The notes below the pieces were generated by a model. It ran no database searches. It worked only from the letters and a program-made list of their open reading frames with translations, and was not told where the DNA came from. A program made the position numbers and the translations under genes. From Salipiger marinus (GTDB taxonomy: Bacteria > Pseudomonadota > Alphaproteobacteria > Rhodobacterales > Rhodobacteraceae), in NCBI RefSeq assembly GCF_900100085.1, contig NZ_FNEJ01000004.1, positions 62,001-126,000 on the forward strand: 64,000 nt of DNA. Reading direction: 5' to 3'. Shown here piece after piece: positions 16,785-24,949 of this stretch; positions within the stretch are counted from its first letter, which is position 1; every line of letters begins with the position of its first letter.

Positions 16785-18466
16785 GGGCGGCGTCCTTTCA
16801 GAAGCTGGGCCAGTGCCGTCGCCGCGACCGAGATCGCAAGGATCACCACGGTGATGGCATTGGCGAATTGCTGGAACCCGTCAGAGGCGTAGCGGTAGGA
16901 CAGCACCGACAGGACGGGGGTGTCGGGGGTATAAAGCAGCGCCACGATGGCCAGATCGCCCACGACATTGACAAAGACCAGCAGCGCGCCCGCGATCAGG
17001 CCACGGCTGGCCAGCGGCAGCGTGATCGCCACCAGCCTGCGCGGGAAGGAGGCGCCGGTCATCCGCGCCGCCTCGTCGATGTCGCCCGCGATCTGCGCCA
17101 CGGTGGCGCGGCCCGTCTGCACCGCGAAGGGCAGCGAGGCGGCGGTCAGCGCCAGCCCCAGCAGCAGCGGCGTGCCGTAAAGCCCTGGAACCGGACCGAA
17201 GCCCGCGCCGTAAAGCACGATGAAGGCGGCGCCAAAGGCGATGCCGGGCAGCAGCATCGGCAAAAAGGACAGCTGGTTGACCGTTTCGGTCAGGACGCGG
17301 ATCCGCGGGCCGGTCAGCACAAGCGCGGCCAGAACGCCAAGGATCACCGCCGCCACGGCCACCGCCACGCCCAGCCCCAGCGTGATGACCAGCGCCTTGA
17401 CGATCTGCGGGTTGCGAAAGATCCCGGCCTGACCGCGGGCGAAATCGGGATCGGCGGCGCCGGTCCAGAACTGCAGGGTCCAGTCCGAAAAGAGCGCGGA
17501 TCCCTGCGGCGCAAGGCTGGCGGCGACCAGCAGCAGGATCGGGCCAAGCGTGGTGACAAAGCAGATCGCCATGGCGGTGCAGCAGAGCGGCCAGCGCGCG
17601 CGGCCGAGCTTCATCCGGTGCCGCCGCGCGCCCTTGCCCGAGATGGTGGCAAAGCTGCGCCGCCCGACCAGCAGCCGGTTGCCGACCCCCAGCAGGGCGG
17701 CTGAGACGAGGATCAGCAGGATCGCCAGCACATAGCCCCGTTCGGCCTGCCCGATCTCGATCATGCCGAACAGGCGGGTGGACAGGGTCTGCATCCGCAC
17801 CGGCAGGCCCATCAGCGCGGGGGCGGCAAAATTCGACACGGCGGCGGCAAAGGCAAGCGAGGCCCCCGCCAGCAGCGCGGGCGTGACCATCGGCAGCACG
17901 ATCCCCAGCAGGATGCGGCGCCGCGGCGCGCCCGACATCTCTGCCGCCTCGACGGCATCGCCGTTGAGCGAGGCGAGCGCGGCCGCGACCACGGTGAAGA
18001 CCAGCGCGTAATACTGCGCGATCAGCACAAACAGCGTGGGCAGCAGCCCCCAGGCCAGCCAGTCGGGGCTGTCAAAGCCCAGGCCCGCCAGCATGCCGGT
18101 GCTGCCGCCGGTGCGGCTGTTGCGGAAAAGGCTCGACCATGCCAGCGCGGTGGCGAAGCTGGGGATCATGAAGGGCAGCGTCGCCAGCACTCCCAGCGTG
18201 CGCGCCAGCGGCACGTCGGTCATCACCACCAGCCATGCGAAAAACCCGCCGATCAGCAGCGATCCGATGGCGGTGCCAAGGCCAAGGATCATCGTATTGC
18301 CCAAGGGCTCCCATGTCAGGTTGCGCGACAGGCGGCTGACCAGCACGTCGGACCATGCGGCACTGCCAAGCGTCTGTCCCAGAATGGACAGCAGCGGCGC
18401 CGCCACCAGCAGGATCAGCGGCACCAGCACCACAAGGGTCAGGCCAAGGCGCTTTGGCAGGATCAT
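16781..18466 (-). CDS. ABC transporter permease, two fused halves (FbpB/AfuB type)
   Basis: 561 residues from the ATG at 18466; a longer in-frame start adds a 20-residue tail without support. There are about twelve membrane segments in two repeats, each with the EAA-type loop of importers: EAAEMSGAPRRRILLGIVLP in the first half and EAARMTGASFPRRLVAITLP in the second. This duplicated layout is typical of ferric (FbpB) and hexose-phosphate (AfuB) importers. A strong terminator-like hairpin separates it from the binding-protein gene, so it is probably made at lower level. Confidence 0.94.
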   Translation of the reverse strand: MILPKRLGLTLVVLVPLILLVAAPLLSILGQTLGSAAWSDVLVSRLSRNLTWEPLGNTMILGLGTAIGSLLIGGFFAWLVVMTDVPLARTLGVLATLPFMIPSFATALAWSSLFRNSRTGGSTGMLAGLGFDSPDWLAWGLLPTLFVLIAQYYALVFTVVAAALASLNGDAVEAAEMSGAPRRRILLGIVLPMVTPALLAGASLAFAAAVSNFAAPALMGLPVRMQTLSTRLFGMIEIGQAERGYVLAILLILVSAALLGVGNRLLVGRRSFATISGKGARRHRMKLGRARWPLCCTAMAICFVTTLGPILLLVAASLAPQGSALFSDWTLQFWTGAADPDFARGQAGIFRNPQIVKALVITLGLGVAVAVAAVILGVLAALVLTGPRIRVLTETVNQLSFLPMLLPGIAFGAAFIVLYGAGFGPVPGLYGTPLLLGLALTAASLPFAVQTGRATVAQIAGDIDEAARMTGASFPRRLVAITLPLASRGLIAGALLVFVNVVGDLAIVALLYTPDTPVLSVLSYRYASDGFQQFANAITVVILAISVAATALAQLLKGRRP

Positions 18467-18495
18467 CACGGTCTCCGCAGGCAGGGGCAGGGGGC

Positions 18496-18524
18496 AAAAA
18501 AGGCGGGCCCCCGCGGGGGCCCGC
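18496..18524 (-). terminator. Intrinsic terminator or attenuator behind the Fbp-type binding-protein gene
   Basis: A perfect 22-bp palindrome at 18503-18524 (GCGGGCCCCCG and its complement) is followed on the minus strand by six T residues (AAAAAA at 18496-18501 on the plus strand). It lies 32 bp after the binding-protein stop and 30 bp before the permease start. Position and T-run fit partial termination that raises binding protein over permease. Confidence 0.8.
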
Positions 18525-18555
18525 ATCGTTAGGTGGCCCGGAGGGGCCGGGCGGA

Positions 18556-19677
18556 TTATTGCAGCGTCAGGATCAGGTCGGCGACCTCGGCCCGGATCTC
18601 TGCGGACTTGACGGCGTCGATCTGCCAGCCGTTGAACTGGTCGAGCGGGATGGCATCCTGATGCGGCGTGATGTCGGTGCGCGTCGCCCAGTCACCGGCC
18701 ACGTAGAAGGGTGCAAAGCCCGCGCCGCCGGTGTCGCTGTCATCGCCCATCAGGAAATCGATGGCGAGCCGCGCGGCGGCGGGGTTCTGCGGGGCGGCGG
18801 TCAGCGCCAGAACCGCCGGAAAGACGATGCCATTGGCCGGGGCCACGTCATTGGCCACCTGCAGCGCCCAGCCTTCTTCGGCATTGTCGCGCCGGTCGGA
18901 ATAGCTGGTGAAGCCGATGGGGGCCGCCTCCTGTCCCAGCGTGCCGATGGCCGCGTTGACATCGTCGGTGGAGCCGACCAGCACCAGATCATTGGCGAAA
19001 AGATCCGCGATGAACTGCTCGCCCGCGGAGCGCAGGCCGCTGTCAAGCTCGATCGGGGCGCCGAATTCCGCCTCATAGGCGGTGGCCATCTCCTCGGCGC
19101 GCAGCACGATCTCGGTCATCAGATCCAGATAGTCGCCGCGCTGCAGCGGATCGACCATCACCACCTTGCCCGCCCATTCGGGGCGGGTCAGATCCCACAG
19201 GCTGTCGACCGGCGCGCCGTCGGGATAGGTTTCTTCGTTATACATCAGAACCTTGGTCGACAGGCGCTGCGCCAGAAGCGGCGATGTGAACTGCGCGGGC
19301 ACAAGCTCTGCCACGCGCGGCGGCACATAGGGGGACAGCAGGCCGCTTTCCAGAAGCTCGGTGGTGACCACCGGCGTGTCGGAGACATAGATCACGTCGG
19401 CCACCGTCTGGCCTGCCGCCGCCTCGGCCTTCAGCCGGGTGATCTGTTCGGTGGAGGACAGATCATAGCCGATCATGTCGATGCCGGGATAGGCGGCCTC
19501 GAAAGCCTCCTCGACCCGGCCGATGCGGCTGGTGAAGGAATAGACGGTCACGCTGCCTTCGGCCTGCGCCTGCGGCAGCAGGTCGGCGGCGGAGAGCCCG
19601 TCAAGATGCTGCGCGGCGGCGGGCAGGGCGAGCGCGGTCAGGGCGAGACCGGCAAGGGTCGAAGTCATAAGTCGCAT
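18556..19677 (-). CDS. ABC transporter substrate-binding protein, Fbp/AfuA-like
   Basis: 373 residues with a Sec signal peptide (about residues 1-22, cleaved after AAAQ or close by). The mature sequence has the class signatures VTVYSFTSR near residue 45, ADVIYVSD near 95, and GWALQVANDVAPANGIVFPA near 265. It resembles the ferric/thiamine/phosphonate/hexose-phosphate binding group. The tyrosine pair used for iron in FbpA is not evident at the usual place, which argues against iron. A GAGGT ribosome site lies six bases before the ATG, and an RpiR-type inverted repeat sits 43-76 bp upstream. Confidence 0.92.
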   Translation of the reverse strand: MRLMTSTLAGLALTALALPAAAQHLDGLSAADLLPQAQAEGSVTVYSFTSRIGRVEEAFEAAYPGIDMIGYDLSSTEQITRLKAEAAAGQTVADVIYVSDTPVVTTELLESGLLSPYVPPRVAELVPAQFTSPLLAQRLSTKVLMYNEETYPDGAPVDSLWDLTRPEWAGKVVMVDPLQRGDYLDLMTEIVLRAEEMATAYEAEFGAPIELDSGLRSAGEQFIADLFANDLVLVGSTDDVNAAIGTLGQEAAPIGFTSYSDRRDNAEEGWALQVANDVAPANGIVFPAVLALTAAPQNPAAARLAIDFLMGDDSDTGGAGFAPFYVAGDWATRTDITPHQDAIPLDQFNGWQIDAVKSAEIRAEVADLILTLQ

Positions 19678-19719
19678 GGGAAACCTCGGGTCAGGGGGCG
19701 TTGCACCCTCTGTGTAGGC

Positions 19720-19753
19720 TTATCTTGCAAAATATTTATGACATGCAAGATAA
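19720..19753. promoter_or_regulatory. Inverted repeat, probable operator of the RpiR regulator
   Basis: TTATCTTGCA (19720-19729) and TGCAAGATAA (19744-19753) are perfect 10-bp complementary arms separated by 14 very AT-rich bases; a third ACTTGCA lies at 19753-19759. It is 43-76 bp upstream of the binding-protein start, in the position of a promoter. RpiR/MurR dimers bind such repeats, so control by the adjacent upstream gene is likely. Confidence 0.7.
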
Positions 19754-19772
19754 CTTGCAGAAAATCCCCCGC

Positions 19773-20627
19773 CTATTTGCGCGTCACCCCGTCCGCCTCG
19801 AAACTGGCGATCAGCGCGCCCAGATCGGAGAGCGAGGAGATGGCCTCGCTCCGCCGCCCCAGCGCAAGGATCAGCGCGTTCAGGATCAGCATGGGCACGG
19901 TCAGCGTCTGGAACCCGTCCGGCACGCCGGTGCGCGGCGCGGCAAGCATGCCTTCCGCCGCAGGCCGCAGCAGCGGGCCGACCTCGTCGGCGATGACCAG
20001 CGTCCGGGCGCCGACCTGCCGCGCCCGGTCCATCAGCGCGGCATAACCGGGCGGCTGATGGCGGAAGGCAAACAGCAGCACCGCATCCTGCCCGGTGATC
20101 CCCAGCGCGGTTTCGGCAAGATCGCGGGCGCTGCCTTCCAGCATCCGCACGTCCACCGCCATGCGCTGCAGCCGCCGTTCCGCCTGCGCGGCCAGCACGC
20201 TGGCATTGCCATGGGCGAAGACAAAGACCCGGCGCCCGTCCAGAATTTCCGCCGCCGCCGCGATCTGTGCGGCGTCCACATGATCGGTCAGACGGCCCAG
20301 CGAGGCGGTTTCCAGCGCGATCAGATGGCGCAGCGGATCCTCTCCCGCCTCGCTCAGCGTGCTGGCCATGCGCGTCGCGGGCTCGCCGCCCAGATAGGCC
20401 TGCTGCATCGCGCGCCGGAAGGCGGCATAGCTGTCATATCCCAGCTTGCGCGCCAGCCGCGAACAGGTCGCCTCGTGCAGCCCCGCCCGTTCCGCAAAGG
20501 CCGCCGCCGACAGCAGCGCCACATCGCGCGGCGCCTTGACCAGTTCGGCGACAAGACGCTCTTCCGACTGCGTCAGAACCACCGCCCGGTCGCGGATGCG
20601 CGCCATCATGTCCATCGCCTGCGCCAT
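19773..20627 (-). CDS. MurR/RpiR family transcriptional regulator with SIS domain
   Basis: 284 residues. An N-terminal helix-turn-helix (about residues 18-75, with FAERAGLHEATCSRLARKLGY) is followed by a sugar isomerase (SIS) domain at about 120-265, seen in RRVFVFAHGNASVLAAQ and AVLLFAFRHQPPGY. SIS domains of this family sense phosphorylated sugars. It is read into the transporter operon, 95 bp upstream of the binding protein, and the gap holds a perfect inverted repeat. The context therefore suggests a phosphosugar signal for the transporter. Confidence 0.93.
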   Translation of the reverse strand: MAQAMDMMARIRDRAVVLTQSEERLVAELVKAPRDVALLSAAAFAERAGLHEATCSRLARKLGYDSYAAFRRAMQQAYLGGEPATRMASTLSEAGEDPLRHLIALETASLGRLTDHVDAAQIAAAAEILDGRRVFVFAHGNASVLAAQAERRLQRMAVDVRMLEGSARDLAETALGITGQDAVLLFAFRHQPPGYAALMDRARQVGARTLVIADEVGPLLRPAAEGMLAAPRTGVPDGFQTLTVPMLILNALILALGRRSEAISSLSDLGALIASFEADGVTRK

Positions 20628-20833
20628 GTCGTCTCCCTCGCTGATCCTGCCGGTCTTTCCGGAGGGAAAGCGCGGCTGCCTGTCTGCCTACATCATAATA
20701 TCGCACCGGCCCAGAGAGGTGCCGGGCCGCGTCCGGCGATCTGTCTTGGACGCGTGACAGAATTCGGGCTAACGCTTGGCGGGGCAGGGCCGTCATGGCC
20801 CCCCAAAACCGGGGCCACGGACAGGACGGACCC

Positions 20834-22222
20834 ATGATGGCCAAGAAAAACGGCGGTGTTTCCTTCTGGTACGAGGCGCTTGGCGGTGTTCCCCGCTATC
20901 GCGCGCCGCTGCCCGGCGATCTGGAGGCGGATGTCTGCATCATCGGCGCGGGCTATACCGGGCTCTGGTCGGCCTATTACCTGACCGAACGGGATCCCGG
21001 CCTGCGCATCGTGATCGTCGAGAAAGAATTTGCGGGGTTCGGGGGATCTGGCCGCAATGGCGGCTGGTGCACCGGCGAATTCAGCTGGAACCGGGACAGC
21101 TATCTGTCGACCGGCACCCGCGCCGGTGTCATCGCGTTCGAGCGGCAGCTGCGCGATACCGTGGCCGAGGTGCAGCGGGTGACCGAGACACATGGCATCG
21201 ACTGCGATTTCCTGATGACCGACTGCCTGACTTACGCGCAGACCCCGGCGCAATGGCAGCGCCTGCAGCAGGACCACGCCGAAGCCCTGTCATGGGACGT
21301 GCCCGCCAGCCGGCTCGAGCTGATCGACGGGGCAGAGGCCGCCGCGCGCATCCGGGTGCCGGATGCCCATGGCGCGCTGGTCCGGCACGGTGTGGCGCGG
21401 GTGCAGCCTGCCAAGCTGGTGCGCGGCCTTGCCGATCTGGTCGAACGGCGCGGGGTCAGGATCTATGAACAGACCGCCGTCACCGGCATCGAAAAGGGCC
21501 GCGTGTCGACCAGCCGCGGCACGGTCAGGGCCCAGCGGATCCTTCGCGCGACCGAAGGATTCACCCATGGCATCAAGGGGCAGGAACGGGAATGGCTGCC
21601 GCTCAATTCCGCGCAGATCGTGACGGAGCCGCTGCCTGACGCGCTGTGGCAGCAGATCGGCTGGGACCGGTTCCAGCTTCTGGGGGATGCGAGCCACGCC
21701 TACTGCTATTCGCAGCGCACCGCCGACAACCGCATCGCCATGGGCGGGCGCGGCGTGCCCTATCGCTTCGGCTCCGCGACCGATGTGAACGGCCAGACGC
21801 AGCCTGCCACCGTCGCGGCGCTGGTCCGGATCCTGCACCGGATGCTGCCGCAGACACGGGGGCTCGCCATCGACCATGCGTGGTGCGGGGTGCTGGGCGT
21901 GCCGCGCGACTGGTGCGCCACCGCAGGCATGGACCGTGCCACCGGCATCGGCTGGGCGGGCGGCTATGTCGGGCTAGGCGTCTCCACGTCGAACCTCGCG
22001 GGGCAGACGCTGGCGGATCTGGTGCTGGACCGGCAGACCGAGCGCACCGCGCTGCCATGGGTCAACCGCCGCCCGCGCAGATGGGAGGTGGAGCCCTTGC
22101 GCTGGCTGGGGGTGCACGGCATGTACGGGCTCTATCATCTTGCCGACCGCCTTGAGGCCCGTTCGGGGCGCAGGACCACCTCCGTTCTGGCCAGTCTGGC
22201 CAACACGCTGACCGGGCGCTAG
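20834..22222 (+). CDS. FAD-dependent amine/amino-acid oxidoreductase (DAO family, PuuB-like)
   Basis: 462 residues from the ATG at 20834, which follows a GGACGGA ribosome site; an upstream in-frame ATG lacks support. The dinucleotide motif GAGYTG is at residues 38-43, and the SGRNGGWCTGEF block near residue 75 is typical of the gamma-glutamylputrescine oxidase branch. The C-terminal GWAGGYVGLGVSTSNLAGQTLADL binds FAD again. It likely oxidises a secondary amine. It is divergent from the RpiR gene (206-bp gap with no other gene) and 18 bp ahead of a cupin gene, a pairing common in polyamine or amino-acid catabolism. Substrate unknown. Confidence 0.9.
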   Translation: MMAKKNGGVSFWYEALGGVPRYRAPLPGDLEADVCIIGAGYTGLWSAYYLTERDPGLRIVIVEKEFAGFGGSGRNGGWCTGEFSWNRDSYLSTGTRAGVIAFERQLRDTVAEVQRVTETHGIDCDFLMTDCLTYAQTPAQWQRLQQDHAEALSWDVPASRLELIDGAEAAARIRVPDAHGALVRHGVARVQPAKLVRGLADLVERRGVRIYEQTAVTGIEKGRVSTSRGTVRAQRILRATEGFTHGIKGQEREWLPLNSAQIVTEPLPDALWQQIGWDRFQLLGDASHAYCYSQRTADNRIAMGGRGVPYRFGSATDVNGQTQPATVAALVRILHRMLPQTRGLAIDHAWCGVLGVPRDWCATAGMDRATGIGWAGGYVGLGVSTSNLAGQTLADLVLDRQTERTALPWVNRRPRRWEVEPLRWLGVHGMYGLYHLADRLEARSGRRTTSVLASLANTLTGR

Positions 22223-22240
22223 CCGCCGCAGGAGAATGCC

Positions 22241-22594
22241 ATGATCGATCTGTCCGTCTTCACCGCCCTGTCCGGCATCGACCTTGGCGCGCTGCAGGAC
22301 AAGCCGACCACCCTGACCCCCGGTCAGAGCGAGGCGGCGCAGCCGCTCTGGACCTCGCCCGATGGCCAGCTCGAGATCGGGCTCTGGGAATGCACGCCGG
22401 GGCAGTTCACCGCCGACCGTTCGGCGGCGGCGGAATTCTGCTATTTTCTGAAGGGCCGGATCGTGATGACCCATCTTGACGGCACGCGGAAAACCCTTGG
22501 GCCGGGGGATGCGATCCTGCTGCCCAAGGGCTGGAAGGGCACGTGGGAGATCACCGAGCACACGCGCAAGATCTACGTCTTTTTCGAAGGCTGA
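22241..22594 (+). CDS. Cupin domain protein (DUF861/Cupin_3 type)
   Basis: 117 residues, a single small beta-barrel. WECTPGQFTADR and EFCYFLKGRIVM form the first cupin motif, and GPGDAILLPKGWKGTWEI the second. It resembles the (S)-ureidoglycine aminohydrolase/ethanolamine-utilisation cupins called DUF861. The usual metal-binding histidines are mostly absent in the first motif, so metal binding is doubtful. It follows the flavoprotein by 18 bp with GGAGAA ahead of its ATG and is probably co-transcribed. Function unknown. Confidence 0.87.
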   Translation: MIDLSVFTALSGIDLGALQDKPTTLTPGQSEAAQPLWTSPDGQLEIGLWECTPGQFTADRSAAAEFCYFLKGRIVMTHLDGTRKTLGPGDAILLPKGWKGTWEITEHTRKIYVFFEG

Positions 22595-22619
22595 ACGCCA
22601 GAGGGCAGGGCCGCGATGG

Positions 22620-23363
22620 TCAGCGCAAATCTGCGCGCTGTGCCAGACGGGTGGCGGCGCGGTCGAACCTTGTGCGGGTGGCCTGCCGCGCGGCCTCGGC
22701 ATCGCGGGCGCGCAGCGCCTCGACCACGGCGCGGTGTTCCCCAAGGATGCTGGCGCCAAATTCGCAGGCGGCGGCATTCTTCAGAAAGGCCGAGCGCAGG
22801 TTGTTCTGGATCGTGCTTTCGATCATCAGCGTGACCTCGACATAATAGCCGTTGCCGCTGGCCTCGGCGATGCGGCGATACAGCATCAATTCGCTGTCCA
22901 CCCGCAGTTCCAGCGCCGCTTCGGGGCCAAGCCGGTCGGCGGCCTCGAGTTCGGCAAAGATCCGGTCGATGTCGCGCATGTCGGCCTTGCTGCGCATCCC
23001 TGCGGCCAGCGCGCTGGCCTCGGCCTGAACCCCGGTGCGCAGCTGCAGCAGCTGCACGATGCGCTTGCGCTTTTCGAAACAGGCGGGGCTGATGCGGAAG
23101 GAAGATCGCTGCGCCGGATCCGTGACAAAGGCGCCGACCCCGCGCCGCGAATCCACCAGCCCGTCATAGCGCAGCAGCGAGATCGCCTCGCGCACCACGG
23201 TGCGGGCGACGCCGAAACGTGCCGACAGATCCGCCTCGGTGGGCAGGCGGTCGCCGGGTTTCAGCTGTCCGGTCTCGATGGCCGCGATCAGCGCGGTCGC
23301 CACCTCGTCCGGCAGGCGGCGGGGGCGGTCGATCCTTTCGAACAGCGGCGTGGCTTCTGGCAT
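22620..23363 (-). CDS. GntR family regulator, FadR/FCD subfamily
   Basis: 247 residues from the ATG at 23363, which has AGGAG seven bases upstream; longer in-frame extensions run into the operator region. A winged helix (about residues 10-75, with RLPTEADLSARFGVARTVVREA) is followed by the all-helical FCD domain that binds a carboxylate effector through a metal. It is divergent from the NIPSNAP gene across 158 bp holding the palindrome GTTGTC-A-GACAAC, which fits the GntR/FadR half-site pattern. It may control the NIPSNAP gene, the flavoprotein genes or itself. Confidence 0.93.
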   Translation of the reverse strand: MPEATPLFERIDRPRRLPDEVATALIAAIETGQLKPGDRLPTEADLSARFGVARTVVREAISLLRYDGLVDSRRGVGAFVTDPAQRSSFRISPACFEKRKRIVQLLQLRTGVQAEASALAAGMRSKADMRDIDRIFAELEAADRLGPEAALELRVDSELMLYRRIAEASGNGYYVEVTLMIESTIQNNLRSAFLKNAAACEFGASILGEHRAVVEALRARDAEAARQATRTRFDRAATRLAQRADLR

Positions 23364-23409
23364 GGTGGCTCCTGAGGGGATGGCACTCGCATATTCTACC
23401 AGCCGCCCT

Positions 23410-23422
23410 GTTGTCAGACAAC
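23410..23422. promoter_or_regulatory. GntR/FadR-type operator in the divergent region
   Basis: GTTGTCAGACAAC has perfect 6-bp arms around a single central A and matches the T-x-G-T-x3-A-C-x-A pattern common to FCD-type GntR sites. It lies 47 bp upstream of the gntR-type start and 100 bp upstream of the NIPSNAP start. No gene is seen in the 158-bp gap. Confidence 0.65.
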
Positions 23423-23521
23423 CAGACATATGGCTAGAAAGGCTGACGCAAGGGGAGGGGACGCGGCAAAAACCGGCGACGGTTTCCGCCACATTCCCTC
23501 CCCCCTCACAGGAGCCTTTGC

Positions 23522-23851
23522 ATGATCTTTGACCACCGCATCTATACCTGCCGCCCCGGCACCATCAAAAAGCACATGGCGCTTTATGAAGAGCACGGCT
23601 TTGCCGCGCAGTCGCGGCATCTGGGCGCGCCGGTGCTGTATGGCGCGACCGAAACCGGCGACGTGAACAGCTATGTGCATGTCTGGCGCTATGACAGCCC
23701 GCAGCACCGCACCGATTGCCGCGCGGCGCTGGCCGCTGATCCGGACTGGCAGGCCTATCTGCGGCTGAGCGCCGAGGCGGGCTATCTGACCTCGCAGGTC
23801 AATTCGATCCTGACGCCCGCGCCGTTCTTCACCCTGCCCGGCACGGAGTGA
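23522..23851 (+). CDS. NIPSNAP family protein
   Basis: 109 residues with the compact ferredoxin-like alpha+beta barrel of the NIPSNAP family. The opening DHRIYTCRPGTIKKHMALYEEHG and the later SYVHVWRYDS block match members found beside many catabolic operons. No catalytic residues are established for this group, so no reaction is claimed. An AGGAGCC site lies six bases ahead of the ATG. It stands alone on the plus strand, facing the AbrB gene tail-to-tail. Confidence 0.88.
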   Translation: MIFDHRIYTCRPGTIKKHMALYEEHGFAAQSRHLGAPVLYGATETGDVNSYVHVWRYDSPQHRTDCRAALAADPDWQAYLRLSAEAGYLTSQVNSILTPAPFFTLPGTE

Positions 23852-23899
23852 CCCAAGGCCCCCCGCCGCCGCGACAGGCGCGGCGCGCGGGACCGCCGG

Positions 23900-24949
23900 T
23901 CAGGGCGTTTTTCTGCGCGACACCAGCCCCGCGCCAAGGATCACCATGCCGATCCGGCTGATATGGCTGACCACGACAAACGAAACCTCGAGGTTCAGCG
24001 CCAGCGCGACAAGGCTCATCTCGGCCAGCCCGCCGGGGGCAAAGGCCAGCAGGATGCCCTCCACCGGGACGTCGATCAGATATTGCAGCCCCAGCGCGAA
24101 CAGCAGCGCCACCCCCAGCAGGATCACCGTGGATCCGGCGGAGGTCAGCAGGATATGCAGGATGCGGCGGCTGGAGGTGCCCGCGAACCGGCAGCCGACC
24201 GTGGTGCCCAGCACGATCTGCGCCACGGCGATCACCCCGCTTGGCACGGTGAATCCGGTGGCACCGGTCCAGTGCAGCGCCATGCTGACCAGCATGGGCC
24301 CGATCAGGAAGGGCGCGGGCATCCGCAGCAGACGGCCCAGCCCGGTGCCAAGCGCGATGGCACCCAGAAAGAACGCGACATCCAGCAGCCCCATCTCCGC
24401 CAGAGGCCGCCATGCCGCGACGCGCGCGCCGGGATCGGCCCCGGTCACCAGCGTCATCAGCGGCGGCAGGCCCAGCACGACCAGAAAGATGCGCGAGGAA
24501 TGCATAAGCGCGATGGTGCGTTCATCGCCGCCGCGTTCGGCCCCCAGCAGCACCATGTCGATCAGCCCGCCGGGCATTGCCGAAAAGAACGCGGTGGGAC
24601 CGTCCATGCGGATCATGCGCCGCAGATAGACGGTGCAGAGCACCGCCGAGACCAGCAGATAGGCGGCAAGCGCGACCAGCGCAGGCCACCAGTCGGCGAC
24701 AGTTTCCAGCGTATGGGGGCCGAACTGCGAGCCCAGCATGACCCCGATCACCGCCGACATCGGCGGACGGGCGCGGGCCCAGCCCTTCACCGGCAGATGC
24801 AGGATGGAGGCGAGCCCCGTCGCGGTCATTGCGCCCAGCATCCATGACAGCGGCATGCCGATCAGCGTGAACAGCGCGCCCCCCAGCGTGCCGATCGCCA
24901 GCGCCATGGCAAAGCTCGGGCGCAGGGCCCCCATGCGCCCCGCCGTCAT
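23900..24949 (-). CDS. AbrB-type membrane protein (ammonia monooxygenase-like family)
   Basis: 349 residues with about ten hydrophobic helices in two repeats. The repeated motifs, GMPLSWMLGAMTATG with GVMLGSQFGPHTLE early and PFLIGPMLVSMALHW with LGTTVGCRFAG later, are the duplicated AbrB segment. The later FAPGGLAEMSLVALALN block is also typical. Proteins of this group are often mislabelled ammonia monooxygenase; many are probably transporters. It is the last gene of the peptide ABC operon, overlapping the ATPase stop by ATGA. It may move a degradation product or a second substrate; function not established. Confidence 0.87.
   Translation of the reverse strand: MTAGRMGALRPSFAMALAIGTLGGALFTLIGMPLSWMLGAMTATGLASILHLPVKGWARARPPMSAVIGVMLGSQFGPHTLETVADWWPALVALAAYLLVSAVLCTVYLRRMIRMDGPTAFFSAMPGGLIDMVLLGAERGGDERTIALMHSSRIFLVVLGLPPLMTLVTGADPGARVAAWRPLAEMGLLDVAFFLGAIALGTGLGRLLRMPAPFLIGPMLVSMALHWTGATGFTVPSGVIAVAQIVLGTTVGCRFAGTSSRRILHILLTSAGSTVILLGVALLFALGLQYLIDVPVEGILLAFAPGGLAEMSLVALALNLEVSFVVVSHISRIGMVILGAGLVSRRKTP

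Noticed and set aside
18556-19677. Ferric iron binding protein
   Set aside because: RpiR/SIS regulation and the phosphatase gene argue for a phosphorylated ligand, and the FbpA tyrosine pair is not evident. Iron is not fully excluded.
23900-24949. Ammonia monooxygenase
   Set aside because: A common mislabel for AbrB-type membrane proteins; the sequence has the duplicated AbrB motifs and no similarity in layout to AmoA/B/C.
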